Shown piece by piece: positions 1-6,608 of a DNA stretch of 8,916 nucleotides (positions are counted from its first letter, which is position 1; every line of letters begins with the position of its first letter). This stretch comes from Syntrophomonas sp. GTDB taxonomy: Bacteria; Bacillota; Syntrophomonadia; Syntrophomonadales; Syntrophomonadaceae. Below the pieces are notes generated by a model. That model had not been told where the DNA came from and ran no database searches. It saw only the letters and a program-made list of their open reading frames with translations. The DNA lies in the NCBI GenBank assembly GCA_003444615.1, contig DLUN01000014.1, forward strand, positions 1 to 8,916, given 5' to 3'. A program made the translations under genes and the position numbers.

Positions 1-3
1 CCT

Positions 4-26
4 AAAGGACTACATATGTATCCTTT
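4..26. repeat. Near-perfect palindrome with one extra base
   Basis: The left arm AAAGGA and right arm TCCTTT flank the self-complementary core TACATATGTA. The only break in symmetry is a single C at position 10. Removing that C leaves a perfect 22-base palindrome. There is no T-run after it on either strand, so it does not look like an intrinsic terminator. Its symmetry and size fit a protein-binding operator, but the gene it would serve lies left of the window. Function is unknown. Confidence 0.5.
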
Positions 27-77
27 CCGATACAATTAGGGTCGCTGTGGGAATACCTCTTACCGAACTATTTGCGG

Positions 78-95
78 GGCGGTGTAGGCATCGCC
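78..95. repeat. Short stem-loop 3' of the rhodanese gene
   Basis: GGCGGTG (78-84) pairs with CATCGCC (89-95) around a TAGG loop, giving seven pairs including one G-T. It sits 18 bases past the rhodanese stop on the minus strand. No T-tract follows it on that strand, so it could protect an mRNA 3' end or be part of a weak terminator, but it is not a canonical one. Confidence 0.25.
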
Positions 96-112
96 TCCTA
101 GGCTATTCCTAC

Positions 113-727
113 TTATTGCACCACTTCTCCAGTCCAGTCAAGAATACCACCGAAATCATAGACGTTGGTGTAGCCCAGTTCGGCTAATTCTTGCGCCGCC
201 TGAGCGCTGCGGCGACCGCTGCGGCAGTACACGAGAATGGTCTGCTCCTTGTCAGGAAGCAGTTCTTCGGCTCTTTGCTTTATTTCAGTATTGGGAAGCA
301 GAAGGGCATCAGGGATATGTCCCTCAGCGAACTCGGCCGGAGTGCGTACGTCAAGGATGATTACATCCCCGTCAATCATTGCCTGCGCTTCTTGGGGGGT
401 TATCTTAGTGTAGCTATTTTTTCTTGGTTCTGCTACTAGGCTTATCTTTACTGCTGTAATCTGCACAGGATAGCTCTCCCGAATTTCAGGCAGAGCTTCA
501 ATCTCGATTACTTGCCCCTCAGCCAGATCAAATGGGATTTCAAGATTTTCATCAAAACCAACCCTGGCTTTATCAAAGCCCACATCATCAGTAGTGGTTA
601 CCATTATGCGGTTATCCTGAATACTTTCGATGGTGGCATGAAAAACAATATTGTATTTGATTTCATTACTGCCACAGCCTGACAGTAATAAAACAGCCAT
701 AAAAAGAATCATAAACACTTTCTTCAT
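113..727 (-). CDS. Rhodanese-domain lipoprotein
   Basis: A 204-residue exported sulfurtransferase-type protein. The N-terminus has two lysines, a hydrophobic stretch (4-15) and the lipobox L-S-G-C with Cys18, so it should be lipid-anchored outside the membrane. Residues 20 to about 100 form a small beta-rich region resembling the DUF3221/YobA type; this match is tentative. A single rhodanese domain fills about 105-202: DVRT at 126-129, then EFAEGHIPDA, and the active loop CRSGRR with catalytic Cys168. Catalytic residues are intact, so sulfur transfer or a redox role with a periplasm-like partner is possible, but the substrate cannot be read from sequence. The ATG at 727 follows AAAGGAG (735-741 on the plus strand) at good spacing. 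It is monocistronic as far as seen and diverges from the amino-acid operon. Confidence 0.9.
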   Translation of the reverse strand: MKKVFMILFMAVLLLSGCGSNEIKYNIVFHATIESIQDNRIMVTTTDDVGFDKARVGFDENLEIPFDLAEGQVIEIEALPEIRESYPVQITAVKISLVAEPRKNSYTKITPQEAQAMIDGDVIILDVRTPAEFAEGHIPDALLLPNTEIKQRAEELLPDKEQTILVYCRSGRRSAQAAQELAELGYTNVYDFGGILDWTGEVVQ

Positions 728-756
728 TGCTAATCTCCTTTACTATTCCTGTTCAT

Positions 757-780
757 AGCGGTTTATTTTATAGCACCGCT
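757..780. repeat. Inverted repeat in the rhodanese 5' leader
   Basis: AGCGGT (757-762) and ACCGCT (775-780) are exact inverted arms of six bases around an A/T-rich 12-base loop. It lies between the predicted transcription start (near 795) and the ribosome binding site (735-741) of the rhodanese gene, so it would be in the untranslated leader RNA or act as an operator just downstream of the promoter. Confidence 0.35.
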
Positions 781-801
781 GCTGATATTTTGCTTCCCTA
801 A

Positions 802-830
802 ATTATACGGCTCGTTCTGTTCCCTGGCAA
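802..830 (-). promoter_or_regulatory. Sigma-A-type promoter of the rhodanese gene
   Basis: Read on the minus strand, TTGCCA (825-830) and a perfect TATAAT (802-807) are separated by 17 bases. This matches the housekeeping consensus at 11 of 12 positions. Transcription would start near 795, leaving a leader of about 68 bases before the ATG at 727. It is the best promoter in the window. Confidence 0.75.
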
Positions 831-871
831 TCTTCATAGGCACGACAATAACTTGTATGGCAAACCACCTA

Positions 872-918
872 TGGAAAGGATAAAAGATTGGATGAAAAGA
901 TTATCCCGACCTTTTCCA
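872..918. repeat. Interrupted dyad abutting the hom-operon promoter
   Basis: The left arm TGGAAAGGATAA (872-883) is matched by an inverted right side split into TTATCC (901-906) and TTTCCA (913-918) by six extra bases. The 17-base centre contains part of a direct repeat: AAAAGATT occurs at 882-889 and again at 895-902. The right end touches the predicted -35 box at 919. The position suits a regulator binding site, but the regulator is unknown. Confidence 0.4.
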
Positions 919-948
919 TTGCCTGTGTTTAATACCTCATGTTATAAT
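919..948 (+). promoter_or_regulatory. Promoter of the ACT-hom-thrB-lysC operon
   Basis: TTGCCT (919-924) and a perfect TATAAT (943-948) are 18 bases apart. Transcription would begin near 955 and give a leader of only about 42 bases before the ATG at 997. That leader is too short for a lysine riboswitch or T-box, so control is more likely by a DNA-binding protein or by enzyme feedback. Confidence 0.65.
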
Positions 949-996
949 GTCCGTATTGTGAAGAAATAAATCCGCCTGTGGCAGACAGAGGGAGTT

Positions 997-1443
997 ATGG
1001 TTAAGGCTGAGAAAAAGTTTTACCTGGTGCGGGAGGATATTCTCCCGGAATCGATTTTGAAAACCGCTTTGGCTAAGGAAATGCTGGCCAGCGGTGAAGT
1101 TGAGGGTATTCTGGAAGCGGTGAAGCGCGTGGGTATAGCCCGGAGCACCTTCTACAAGTATAAGGATGGCGTTTTTTCCTTCTTTGATGCTGAAAACATG
1201 AGCATAATAAATATTTCCTTGCTTCTTCGCCATATTTCCGGTATTCTATCGGGGGTACTCAACTGTATTGCTTCACTGCAGGCCAATGTATTAACTATTA
1301 ATCAGAATCTTCCTCTGCATGGGGTAGCCTATGTTACCCTATCTTTAAATATTGATGAAGTGTCGGTGTCCGTAGAGGAAATGCTTAATCAACTGCGGGC
1401 TCTGGATGGAGTACTGAATGTTGAAGTGGTTGGTAAAAGCTGA
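997..1443 (+). CDS. ACT-domain protein, PheB/UPF0735 type
   Basis: A 148-residue small cytoplasmic protein. It opens with KKFYLVREDILPE, the usual start of the PheB/UPF0735 family. Residues about 36-56 (AVKRVGIARSTFYKYKD) look like a helix-turn-helix, close to the recognition helix seen in TetR-type repressors. An ACT fold follows at about 70-146, with HISGILSGVLNCIA as its first strand-helix and a final VEEMLNQLRALDGVLNVEVVG. ACT domains usually bind amino acids. Being first in the operon, 24 bases before hom, it may sense threonine or another pathway product, but whether it binds DNA is not established. The ATG follows GAGGGAG (988-994) with only two bases of spacing, which is tight. Family assignment is fairly sure, function is not. 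Confidence 0.85.
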   Translation: MVKAEKKFYLVREDILPESILKTALAKEMLASGEVEGILEAVKRVGIARSTFYKYKDGVFSFFDAENMSIINISLLLRHISGILSGVLNCIASLQANVLTINQNLPLHGVAYVTLSLNIDEVSVSVEEMLNQLRALDGVLNVEVVGKS

Positions 1444-1467
1444 TATTAATGCAGGAGGGGCAGCTTA

Positions 1468-2766
1468 ATGATACAAATTGGTTTATTGGGATGCGGAACA
1501 GTAGGTTCCGGAGTAGTAAAACTCTTGGAGAAGAACGCAGCTACCATTGCCCAGCGCAGTGGCGACGAAGTAGTTATTCGCCGTGTGCTGGAACAAGATG
1601 TGGACAAGTGTCTGGCATTGGGAATAGAGCCTGACCGCATTACCAGTAACTTTGAAGATATCGTGAATGATCCGGAAATAGATATAGTGGTGGAATTGAT
1701 CGGAGGGATTGAACCGGCTTCCACTTATATCCTGGAGGCCATGTGCCAGGGCAAGCATGTGGTAACTGCCAATAAGGACTTAATTGCAGTGAATGGCCAG
1801 GCCTTATTTGAGACGGCCGAAAAGCATCAGGTAGATTTCTATTTTGAAGCCAGTGTAGGGGGAGGGATTCCCATTGTATATCCCCTCAAACAATCTCTGG
1901 CTGGCAATCAAATACAGCAGGTTATTGGTATACTAAACGGAACCACTAACTACATACTGACCAAAATGAGCCGCCAGGGACTTGATTACCAGCAGGTTTT
2001 AGAAGAAGCCCAGGCGTTGGGTTATGCGGAAGCTGATCCGGCATCGGATGTTTCTGGTTTAGATGCTGCCCGCAAGATTGCCATACTATCATCGATAGCT
2101 TTTAACAGCCGGGTTACCCTGGATGACGTGTATGTGGAAGGTATAACCGGTATTACGGCCGAAGATATTCGCTATGCCCATGAACTGGGTTTTGTTATTA
2201 AACTTTTAGCAATTGCCAAGGAAAACGAATGGGGCCAAATACAGGTGCGGGTGCACCCGGCATTTCTACCTGCCAATCATCCTCTGGCAGCCGTCAATGA
2301 TGTATTCAATGCGGTTTATGTTCAGGGAGATGCGGTAGGTGAAATAATGCATTTTGGAAGAGGAGCGGGGCAGATGCCTACTGCCAGTGCGGTGGTTGGC
2401 GATGTTATCGAGATCGTGCGTAACCTGAACCATCATACCAATGCCCGCATTGGCTGCACCTGTTACGAACAAAAACCCATAGTGAGCATTAACGAGCTGG
2501 AAGTGGAATACTATATTCGCATGAGAGTCACCGACCGTCCTGGAGTACTGGCAGGCATTGCCGGCGTTTTCGGCAACAATAACGTTAGCATTGCTACTGT
2601 TCTGCAAAAATCCAGTGATGATAACATGGCGGAACTGATTATGATAACCCACCGGGTGCGGGAAAAGAGCCTAAGGGATGCCTTGGCGGTTCTCAGCGGT
2701 ATGAGTATTGTGAGTCAGATAAACAGCGTGATTCGTTTGGAAGGTACCCAGAGGGAAACTGTTTGA
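1468..2766 (+). CDS. hom: Homoserine dehydrogenase with C-terminal ACT domain
   Basis: This enzyme reduces aspartate semialdehyde to homoserine with NAD(P)H, the branch step toward threonine and methionine. At 432 residues it has the normal length for the monofunctional ACT-bearing form. The nucleotide-binding glycines are in GLLGCGTVGSG (5-15). ANKDLIA includes Lys103. The catalytic region runs through FEASVGGGIP (127-135) and GILNGTTNY to DVSGLDAARK, where Asp199 and Lys203 match the known catalytic pair. An ACT domain at about 347-425 (RMRVTDRPGVLAGIAGVFG) suggests threonine feedback control. The ATG has AGGAGGGG (1453-1460) seven bases upstream. It ends 14 bases before thrB. No defects are seen. 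Confidence 0.97.
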   Translation: MIQIGLLGCGTVGSGVVKLLEKNAATIAQRSGDEVVIRRVLEQDVDKCLALGIEPDRITSNFEDIVNDPEIDIVVELIGGIEPASTYILEAMCQGKHVVTANKDLIAVNGQALFETAEKHQVDFYFEASVGGGIPIVYPLKQSLAGNQIQQVIGILNGTTNYILTKMSRQGLDYQQVLEEAQALGYAEADPASDVSGLDAARKIAILSSIAFNSRVTLDDVYVEGITGITAEDIRYAHELGFVIKLLAIAKENEWGQIQVRVHPAFLPANHPLAAVNDVFNAVYVQGDAVGEIMHFGRGAGQMPTASAVVGDVIEIVRNLNHHTNARIGCTCYEQKPIVSINELEVEYYIRMRVTDRPGVLAGIAGVFGNNNVSIATVLQKSSDDNMAELIMITHRVREKSLRDALAVLSGMSIVSQINSVIRLEGTQRETV

Positions 2767-2780
2767 CCGGGAGGTCTGAA

Positions 2781-3689
2781 ATGATAAGGGTGAGAGTTCC
2801 CGCGACCAGTGCTAATTTAGGCCCTGGTTTTGATACCCTGGGTTTGGCATTGTCACTTTACCTGCAGGTTGATATAGAATGGTCAGACCAGAATATTATA
2901 GAGTTTGCTGGCGAAGGAGCCCAGGGAAATAAAAGTCTTCCCGAGCGCAACTTAGTATGGCAGGCGGCCGATCGTGTGATCCAGACTGCCGGTCACCGGT
3001 GGGCAGTAAAGCTGCGCATTTATAATGAAATTCCTATGGGCAAAGGACTGGGGAGCAGTGCTGCTGCTATTGTCGCCGGTTTGACCGCCGCCAATGAATT
3101 ATTGGGAAAACCTTTGCATCAAGAGCAAGTCCTGGCCTTAGCTGTGGAAATGGAAGGCCATCCCGATAATGTAGTTCCGGCCTTTATGGGTGGATTGACA
3201 ACAGCCATGGTGGATAATAAACAGGTTTACTACCAGAAGGTTCGCTTACCAGATGAAATCGGCGTGGTAATAGTGGTGCCGGAATTCGAATTGCCCACAG
3301 GAATATCCCGCTCAGTACTTCCCCAGCAAATCGATCTGAATGCGACCGTTAGCAATTTGCAAAGAGCCTGTTTCCTCCTGGCAAGCCTCCACAATAGGGA
3401 TTTCAGTAACCTAGATAAAGCCATGGATGATCAGATCTACCAGCCCCTGCGCAAGCAATTCATACCTGGATTTGACCAGGTTATGAAGGCTGCCAAAAGC
3501 CAGGGAGCCTTAGGGACTGCCCTGAGTGGAGCCGGACCTTCTATCCTGGCTTTTTGTACCGCAAGTGAGCAAAATAGAGTGGCCCAGGCCATGCAGGAAG
3601 CTTTCAGTGCGGCCGGGGTTAGGAGCCGGGGGTTTAGTTTACAGATAGACAATAAGGGAACAGAAATACTAACCGACCTGAATGAATAG
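2781..3689 (+). CDS. thrB: Homoserine kinase, GHMP family
   Basis: It phosphorylates homoserine with ATP to O-phosphohomoserine, the substrate of threonine synthase. The protein has 302 residues, usual for ThrB. It shows the N-terminal PATSANLGPGFDTLG (7-21), the GHMP ATP-binding loop PMGKGLGSSAAA (85-96), EGHPDN (125-130) and the C-terminal glycine-rich LSGAGPS (248-254). I chose the ATG at 2781 because GGGAGG (2769-2774) lies six bases before it and the protein then begins MIRVRVPA as in the family. An in-frame TTG at 2763 would add six residues but lies upstream of that binding site. It sits between hom and lysC in one operon. Confidence 0.96.
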   Translation: MIRVRVPATSANLGPGFDTLGLALSLYLQVDIEWSDQNIIEFAGEGAQGNKSLPERNLVWQAADRVIQTAGHRWAVKLRIYNEIPMGKGLGSSAAAIVAGLTAANELLGKPLHQEQVLALAVEMEGHPDNVVPAFMGGLTTAMVDNKQVYYQKVRLPDEIGVVIVVPEFELPTGISRSVLPQQIDLNATVSNLQRACFLLASLHNRDFSNLDKAMDDQIYQPLRKQFIPGFDQVMKAAKSQGALGTALSGAGPSILAFCTASEQNRVAQAMQEAFSAAGVRSRGFSLQIDNKGTEILTDLNE

Positions 3690-3720
3690 ATAAGCGTAAA
3701 TAAACTAGGGAGTGAGAATT

Positions 3721-4941
3721 TTGGGTTTAATAGTGGCAAAGTTCGGAGGAAGTTCGGTGGCGTCTATGGAACACATCAGGAGGGTGGCAGAACGTGCCAA
3801 AGGTATGAAAGACCAGGGAAAAGACATGGTCGTTGTTGTTTCTGCCATGGGAGATACTACCGATGACCTCATAGAACTGGCCAAACAGGCAGGTCCTGAG
3901 CTAAACTGCCGGGAGATGGATATGCTTCTGGCTACTGGCGAACAGCAGTCAGCAGCACTACTGGCTTTAACCTTAAATAATATGAATTGCAAGGCTGTAT
4001 CATTGACTGGTTGGCAGGCAGGGGTGCAGAGCGATGCTAACTACAGCAAGTCCCGCATTACCGATGTAGATCCCCAGCGTATTCGCCGGGAATTAGAGCT
4101 GGGCAACATTGTGGTAGTAGCAGGGTTTCAGGGTATCTCTCCGGAAGGCGACATCACTACTCTGGGCAGGGGCGGGTCTGATACCAGTGCGGTAGCATTG
4201 GCAGCAGCTTTAGAAGCCGAACGCTGTATGATTTTTACCGATGTTAATGGTGTGTTTACCGCCGACCCCCGCGTTGTACCGGAAGCTCGCCAGCTGTCCG
4301 CCATATCTTACGATGAGATGCTGGAATTAGCCAACCTGGGTGCAGGGGTTATGCAGCCTCGGGCAGTTGAGTTTGCCATGCTCTATGGTGTGGATGTGGA
4401 AGTCTTAAGCAGTTTTGGTGATCACCCCGGAACCATTATTACGGAGGTTGAAAATATGGAGAAACAGAGAATTGTAACAGGAGTCGCCCATGACTTAAAC
4501 TGTACCCGTTTTGCTATTTTTGACGTACCTGACCGGCCTGGTATTGCCAAAACCCTGTTCAGAGGTCTGGCCGATGCGGGGATAAACGTAGACATGGTTA
4601 TTCAAAGTGCCATGCGGGATAACCGTAACGATATTGCCTTTACTATCGAGGAAAATGACCTGGGCAAGGCTGTCCCAGTAGTCGAAGAGTTGGTAAAGGA
4701 GATCGGAGCTTCGGGCATGTCTTATGGGAATAATGTAGCCAAAGTGTCCATAGTAGGCGCAGGCATGCAGAGTAATCCCGGTGTAGCCGCCGATATGTTT
4801 GAAGCTCTGGCTGATGCCGATATCAATATTCATATGATCAGCACTTCGGAAATCAAAGTATCCTGTGTGATTGATGAGGACCGGATCCAGGAAGCCGTTC
4901 AGGTCCTACACAAGAAATTTGGTTTAGACAAGATTGAGTAA
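3721..4941 (+). CDS. lysC: Aspartokinase, lysC type with two ACT domains
   Basis: It phosphorylates aspartate, the first step to lysine, threonine and methionine. The predicted protein is 406 residues, the size of the monofunctional Bacillus-type alpha subunit. The kinase domain (about 1-245) has KFGGSSV (7-13), ATGEQ (71-75), TTLGRGGSDTSA (146-157) and FTDVNGVFTADPR (172-184). Two ACT domains follow at about 264-330 and 340-402; the second carries INIHMISTSEIKVSCVI, typical of effector-binding aspartokinases. I start it at TTG 3721 because AGGGAG (3707-3712) is eight bases upstream and MGLIVAKFGG is the family N-terminus. A GTG at 3712 would overlap the binding site. The gene also contains a second start for a beta subunit (listed separately). 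Whether lysine or threonine inhibits it cannot be read here. Confidence 0.96.
   Translation: MGLIVAKFGGSSVASMEHIRRVAERAKGMKDQGKDMVVVVSAMGDTTDDLIELAKQAGPELNCREMDMLLATGEQQSAALLALTLNNMNCKAVSLTGWQAGVQSDANYSKSRITDVDPQRIRRELELGNIVVVAGFQGISPEGDITTLGRGGSDTSAVALAAALEAERCMIFTDVNGVFTADPRVVPEARQLSAISYDEMLELANLGAGVMQPRAVEFAMLYGVDVEVLSSFGDHPGTIITEVENMEKQRIVTGVAHDLNCTRFAIFDVPDRPGIAKTLFRGLADAGINVDMVIQSAMRDNRNDIAFTIEENDLGKAVPVVEELVKEIGASGMSYGNNVAKVSIVGAGMQSNPGVAADMFEALADADINIHMISTSEIKVSCVIDEDRIQEAVQVLHKKFGLDKIE
4443..4458 (+). promoter_or_regulatory. Internal ribosome binding site and start of LysC beta subunit
   Basis: GGAGG (4443-4447) is followed after eight bases by an ATG (4456-4458) in frame with lysC at codon 246. 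Translation from there would give a 161-residue protein to the stop at 4941, made only of the linker and the two ACT domains. In Bacillus aspartokinase II the beta subunit starts at nearly the same place and pairs with alpha. The site is a stronger match than the main lysC start, because it has both a full GGAGG and an ATG. Confidence 0.8.
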
Positions 4942-5047
4942 ACCCTGTTTAGAACTGTAGATATTGGCCGGTCTTACCTTATTGAATTCGGGTAACTATT
5001 TTCAGACTAAGGGATTAATAAGAGATAAATATAAGAGGTGACAGGGA

Positions 5048-5506
5048 ATGAAGTATGTACACACCAACATTATTGCCCGTGACTGGAGGAGTTTAGCCCA
5101 GTTCTATATTAATGTGTTTGAATGCCAGTTAGTCCCTCCTGAAAGAGATCTACATGGTGAGTGGGCTGACCAGTTATCCGGCATAAACAATGTTCGTATC
5201 CGGGGAGCCCACTTGCGACTGCCCGGTTACACCGATGGCCCTACCCTGGAAATATTTCAGTATGAACCTGAGGCTGAAAGTGAAAATGAACCAGCAGTAA
5301 ATCGCCCTGGATATTCTCACCTGGCTTTTGAAGTAGATTCGGTAGAGGCCGTGCTGGATAAGCTGCTTCAACATGGGGGTAAAAGGGCTGGAGAATTAAT
5401 CCATAACCAGGTTCCGGGTGTAGGTACTCTGACCGCTGTATATGCCCGTGATCCAGAAGGGAACATAATCGAGATCATGCACTGGGATAAGGATTCCTTT
5501 GCTTAA
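5048..5506 (+). CDS. VOC-family metalloprotein (glyoxalase/dioxygenase superfamily)
   Basis: A 152-residue cytoplasmic protein with two beta-alpha-beta-beta-beta modules. Candidate metal ligands are in the canonical places: His5 (KYVHTNII), Glu68 (TLEIFQY), His91 (YSHLAFEV) and Glu142 (NIIEIMHW). This His-Glu-His-Glu pattern is that of glyoxalase I and related lyases and epimerases, but the substrate cannot be named; the HLAFEVD and DPEGNIIEIM motifs are general to the superfamily. The ATG has AAGAGGTG (5033-5040) seven bases upstream. It starts 106 bases after lysC. No convincing terminator or promoter is visible in that gap, so it may be read through from the amino-acid operon without sharing its job. 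Confidence 0.88.
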   Translation: MKYVHTNIIARDWRSLAQFYINVFECQLVPPERDLHGEWADQLSGINNVRIRGAHLRLPGYTDGPTLEIFQYEPEAESENEPAVNRPGYSHLAFEVDSVEAVLDKLLQHGGKRAGELIHNQVPGVGTLTAVYARDPEGNIIEIMHWDKDSFA

Positions 5507-5602
5507 TTTTTGGGGGAATAAATAGCATCAGCAAATATACCGCCCGCCTAGGAAAGCTCCAGCTGACCTCATGTGTCTCATCTTTATTCTGCTCCATCCA
5601 TC

Positions 5603-5616
5603 GGGAAAGACTTCCC
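5603..5616. repeat. Small hairpin in the VOC-pilD intergenic region
   Basis: GGGAA and TTCCC form five pairs around an AGAC loop. It is followed by an A-rich, not T-rich, stretch on the plus strand, so it is at best a weak terminator for the upstream genes. The rest of 5507-5620 shows no ORF or RNA gene that I can support. Confidence 0.2.
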
Positions 5617-5620
5617 TAAA

Positions 5621-5650
5621 AAGACATATTCAAACAACTATTAATATAGT
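5621..5650 (+). promoter_or_regulatory. Candidate promoter of the pilus cluster
   Basis: AAGACA (5621-5626) and TATAGT (5645-5650) are 18 bases apart and match the sigma-A consensus at four and five of six positions. An overlapping second -10, TAAAAT (5650-5655), has a poorer -35. Transcription would start near 5657, about 120 bases before the TTG of pilD. There is no better candidate between 5507 and 5776. Confidence 0.45.
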
Positions 5651-5677
5651 AAAATTATGGCTGATAATCGCCTATGA

Positions 5678-5785
5678 GTGGAGAGGTATTATGATGATGG
5701 AAATACAGGAAGCCATCATCTAGCCCGGCAGATTGAACAGACTCTCCCGATAATTATTGCTCAAGGAGATTACAGTTGGAGATAG
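5678..5785 (+). CDS. Possible short ORF or gene remnant before pilD
   Basis: From GTG 5678 there are 35 codons to TAG 5783-5785, overlapping the first codons of pilD by ten bases. The C-terminal part reads HHLARQIEQTLPIIIAQGD, which has coding-like composition and could form an amphipathic helix. The GTG has no binding site before it. By contrast TGGAGAGG (5679-5686) stands correctly ahead of ATG 5694 in another frame, which stops after nine codons at 5721. One frameshift near 5715 would join that well-placed start to the longer frame. It could be a leader peptide, a small protein, or a broken gene. I recognise no family. Confidence 0.25.
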   Translation: MERYYDDGNTGSHHLARQIEQTLPIIIAQGDYSWR

Positions 5786-6522
5786 TGTTTTATTTGACAG
5801 TAGCAGCGATAGGCCTTGTTTTCGGGTCTTTTACAGCTTTGCTGATTACCCGTATTCCCATGGGGGAGTCTATAGTGAGCCCTCCCAGCCATTGTTCCCA
5901 TTGCCAGACTAAACTGAGGGTCCTGGACCTGGTGCCACTGTTTAGCTGGCTGTTCTTAAAGGGAAGATGCAGGTACTGTCAGGCTGCCATCAGCATTGGT
6001 TATCCAGCCGTGGAATTTCTGACTATGGTATTGTTTATGGGAGTATTCCTGCGCTGGGGTATGTCCGCCCAGACTGTGGCGGGGTGGGCGTTGACCATTG
6101 TTCTTGTTTCTGCCGCCTTTATTGACTTGGCTGAAGGCATTATTCCGGATATTATCACTATTCCTGGTTTAGCTTTGGGGTTAGCCTTTTCCTTTTTCAC
6201 CATTGGATTTTTCCAGGCGTTGGGGGGAGCCGTGGCTTTTCTGGGAGTGCTCCTTTTAGTGGCGGTAATTTCTAAGGGGGGCATGGGAGGCGGCGACATT
6301 AAGCTGGCGGCTGTGATCGGAGCTTTTACAGGCCTGCCGGGGGCGGTTATAACTTTGCTACTGTCTTCCCTGTTGGGGTCGGTGTTTGGCGTTACACTAA
6401 TCCTCCTTGGAAAAGCTGGGCGCAAGACTCCGGTGAAGTTTGGGCCTTTCTTGGCTGTGGGGGCTTATACGGCTTTTTTGTTTACCCCTGAGATTGTGTC
6501 CTGGTATATGGGACTGTGGTAG
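5776..6522 (+). CDS. pilD: Type IV prepilin peptidase / N-methyltransferase
   Basis: A 248-residue integral membrane aspartic protease (A24 family) that cleaves prepilin leaders at the membrane and usually methylates the new N-terminus. It has a first membrane segment (about 5-25), then a cytoplasmic domain with two CxxC pairs, Cys40/Cys43 and Cys65/Cys68, 21 residues apart, which probably bind zinc. The two catalytic aspartates are in FIDLAEGIIPD (Asp117) and GGGDIK (Asp174). Several more hydrophobic segments follow to the C-terminus. The start is TTG 5776, with AAGGAG (5763-5768) seven bases upstream. It heads the pilus cluster and ends 86 bases before pilM. The family is certain; in Firmicutes the same enzyme may also process competence pseudopilins (comC). 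Confidence 0.95.
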   Translation: MEIVFYLTVAAIGLVFGSFTALLITRIPMGESIVSPPSHCSHCQTKLRVLDLVPLFSWLFLKGRCRYCQAAISIGYPAVEFLTMVLFMGVFLRWGMSAQTVAGWALTIVLVSAAFIDLAEGIIPDIITIPGLALGLAFSFFTIGFFQALGGAVAFLGVLLLVAVISKGGMGGGDIKLAAVIGAFTGLPGAVITLLLSSLLGSVFGVTLILLGKAGRKTPVKFGPFLAVGAYTAFLFTPEIVSWYMGLW

Positions 6523-6608
6523 GAGACAATTATAAAGATTTAGATACGAATATCCCGCAAATTTTGCCTTCACTATGTTTTGTAAAAGTTAAAGGGGAGG
6601 GGTGCAGC

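Noticed and set aside
191..439. Plus-strand ORF of 82 codons
   Set aside because: It lies antisense within the rhodanese gene, with no family features. The minus-strand frame has a lipobox and catalytic motif.
949..996. Lysine riboswitch or T-box ahead of the hom-lysC operon
   Set aside because: The leader is only about 42 bases from the predicted start to the ATG, and no conserved box or terminator pair is visible. The gaps before thrB and lysC are also too short.
3712..3720. GTG 3712 as the lysC start
   Set aside because: It overlaps the AGGGAG that best serves TTG 3721, and the TTG gives the family-typical MGLIVAKFGG.
4942..5047. Terminator or dedicated promoter between lysC and the VOC gene
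   Set aside because: Only a weak TTACC/GGTAA pairing is seen without a T-run. The candidate TTCAGA/GATAAA promoter would start transcription inside the ribosome binding site.
5507..5620. Gene or RNA in the first half of the intergenic region before pilD
   Set aside because: Both strands are closed by stops within about 20 codons, and no tRNA-like or riboswitch-like fold was recognised.
5657..5785. Selenoprotein reading through TGA 5675
   Set aside because: The joined frame has no known selenoprotein motif, and I see no clear selenocysteine-insertion hairpin just after the TGA.
6516..6608. Longer PilM beginning at GTG 6516
   Set aside because: The extra 31 residues do not resemble PilM, no binding site precedes the GTG, and TTG 6609 has a strong one.
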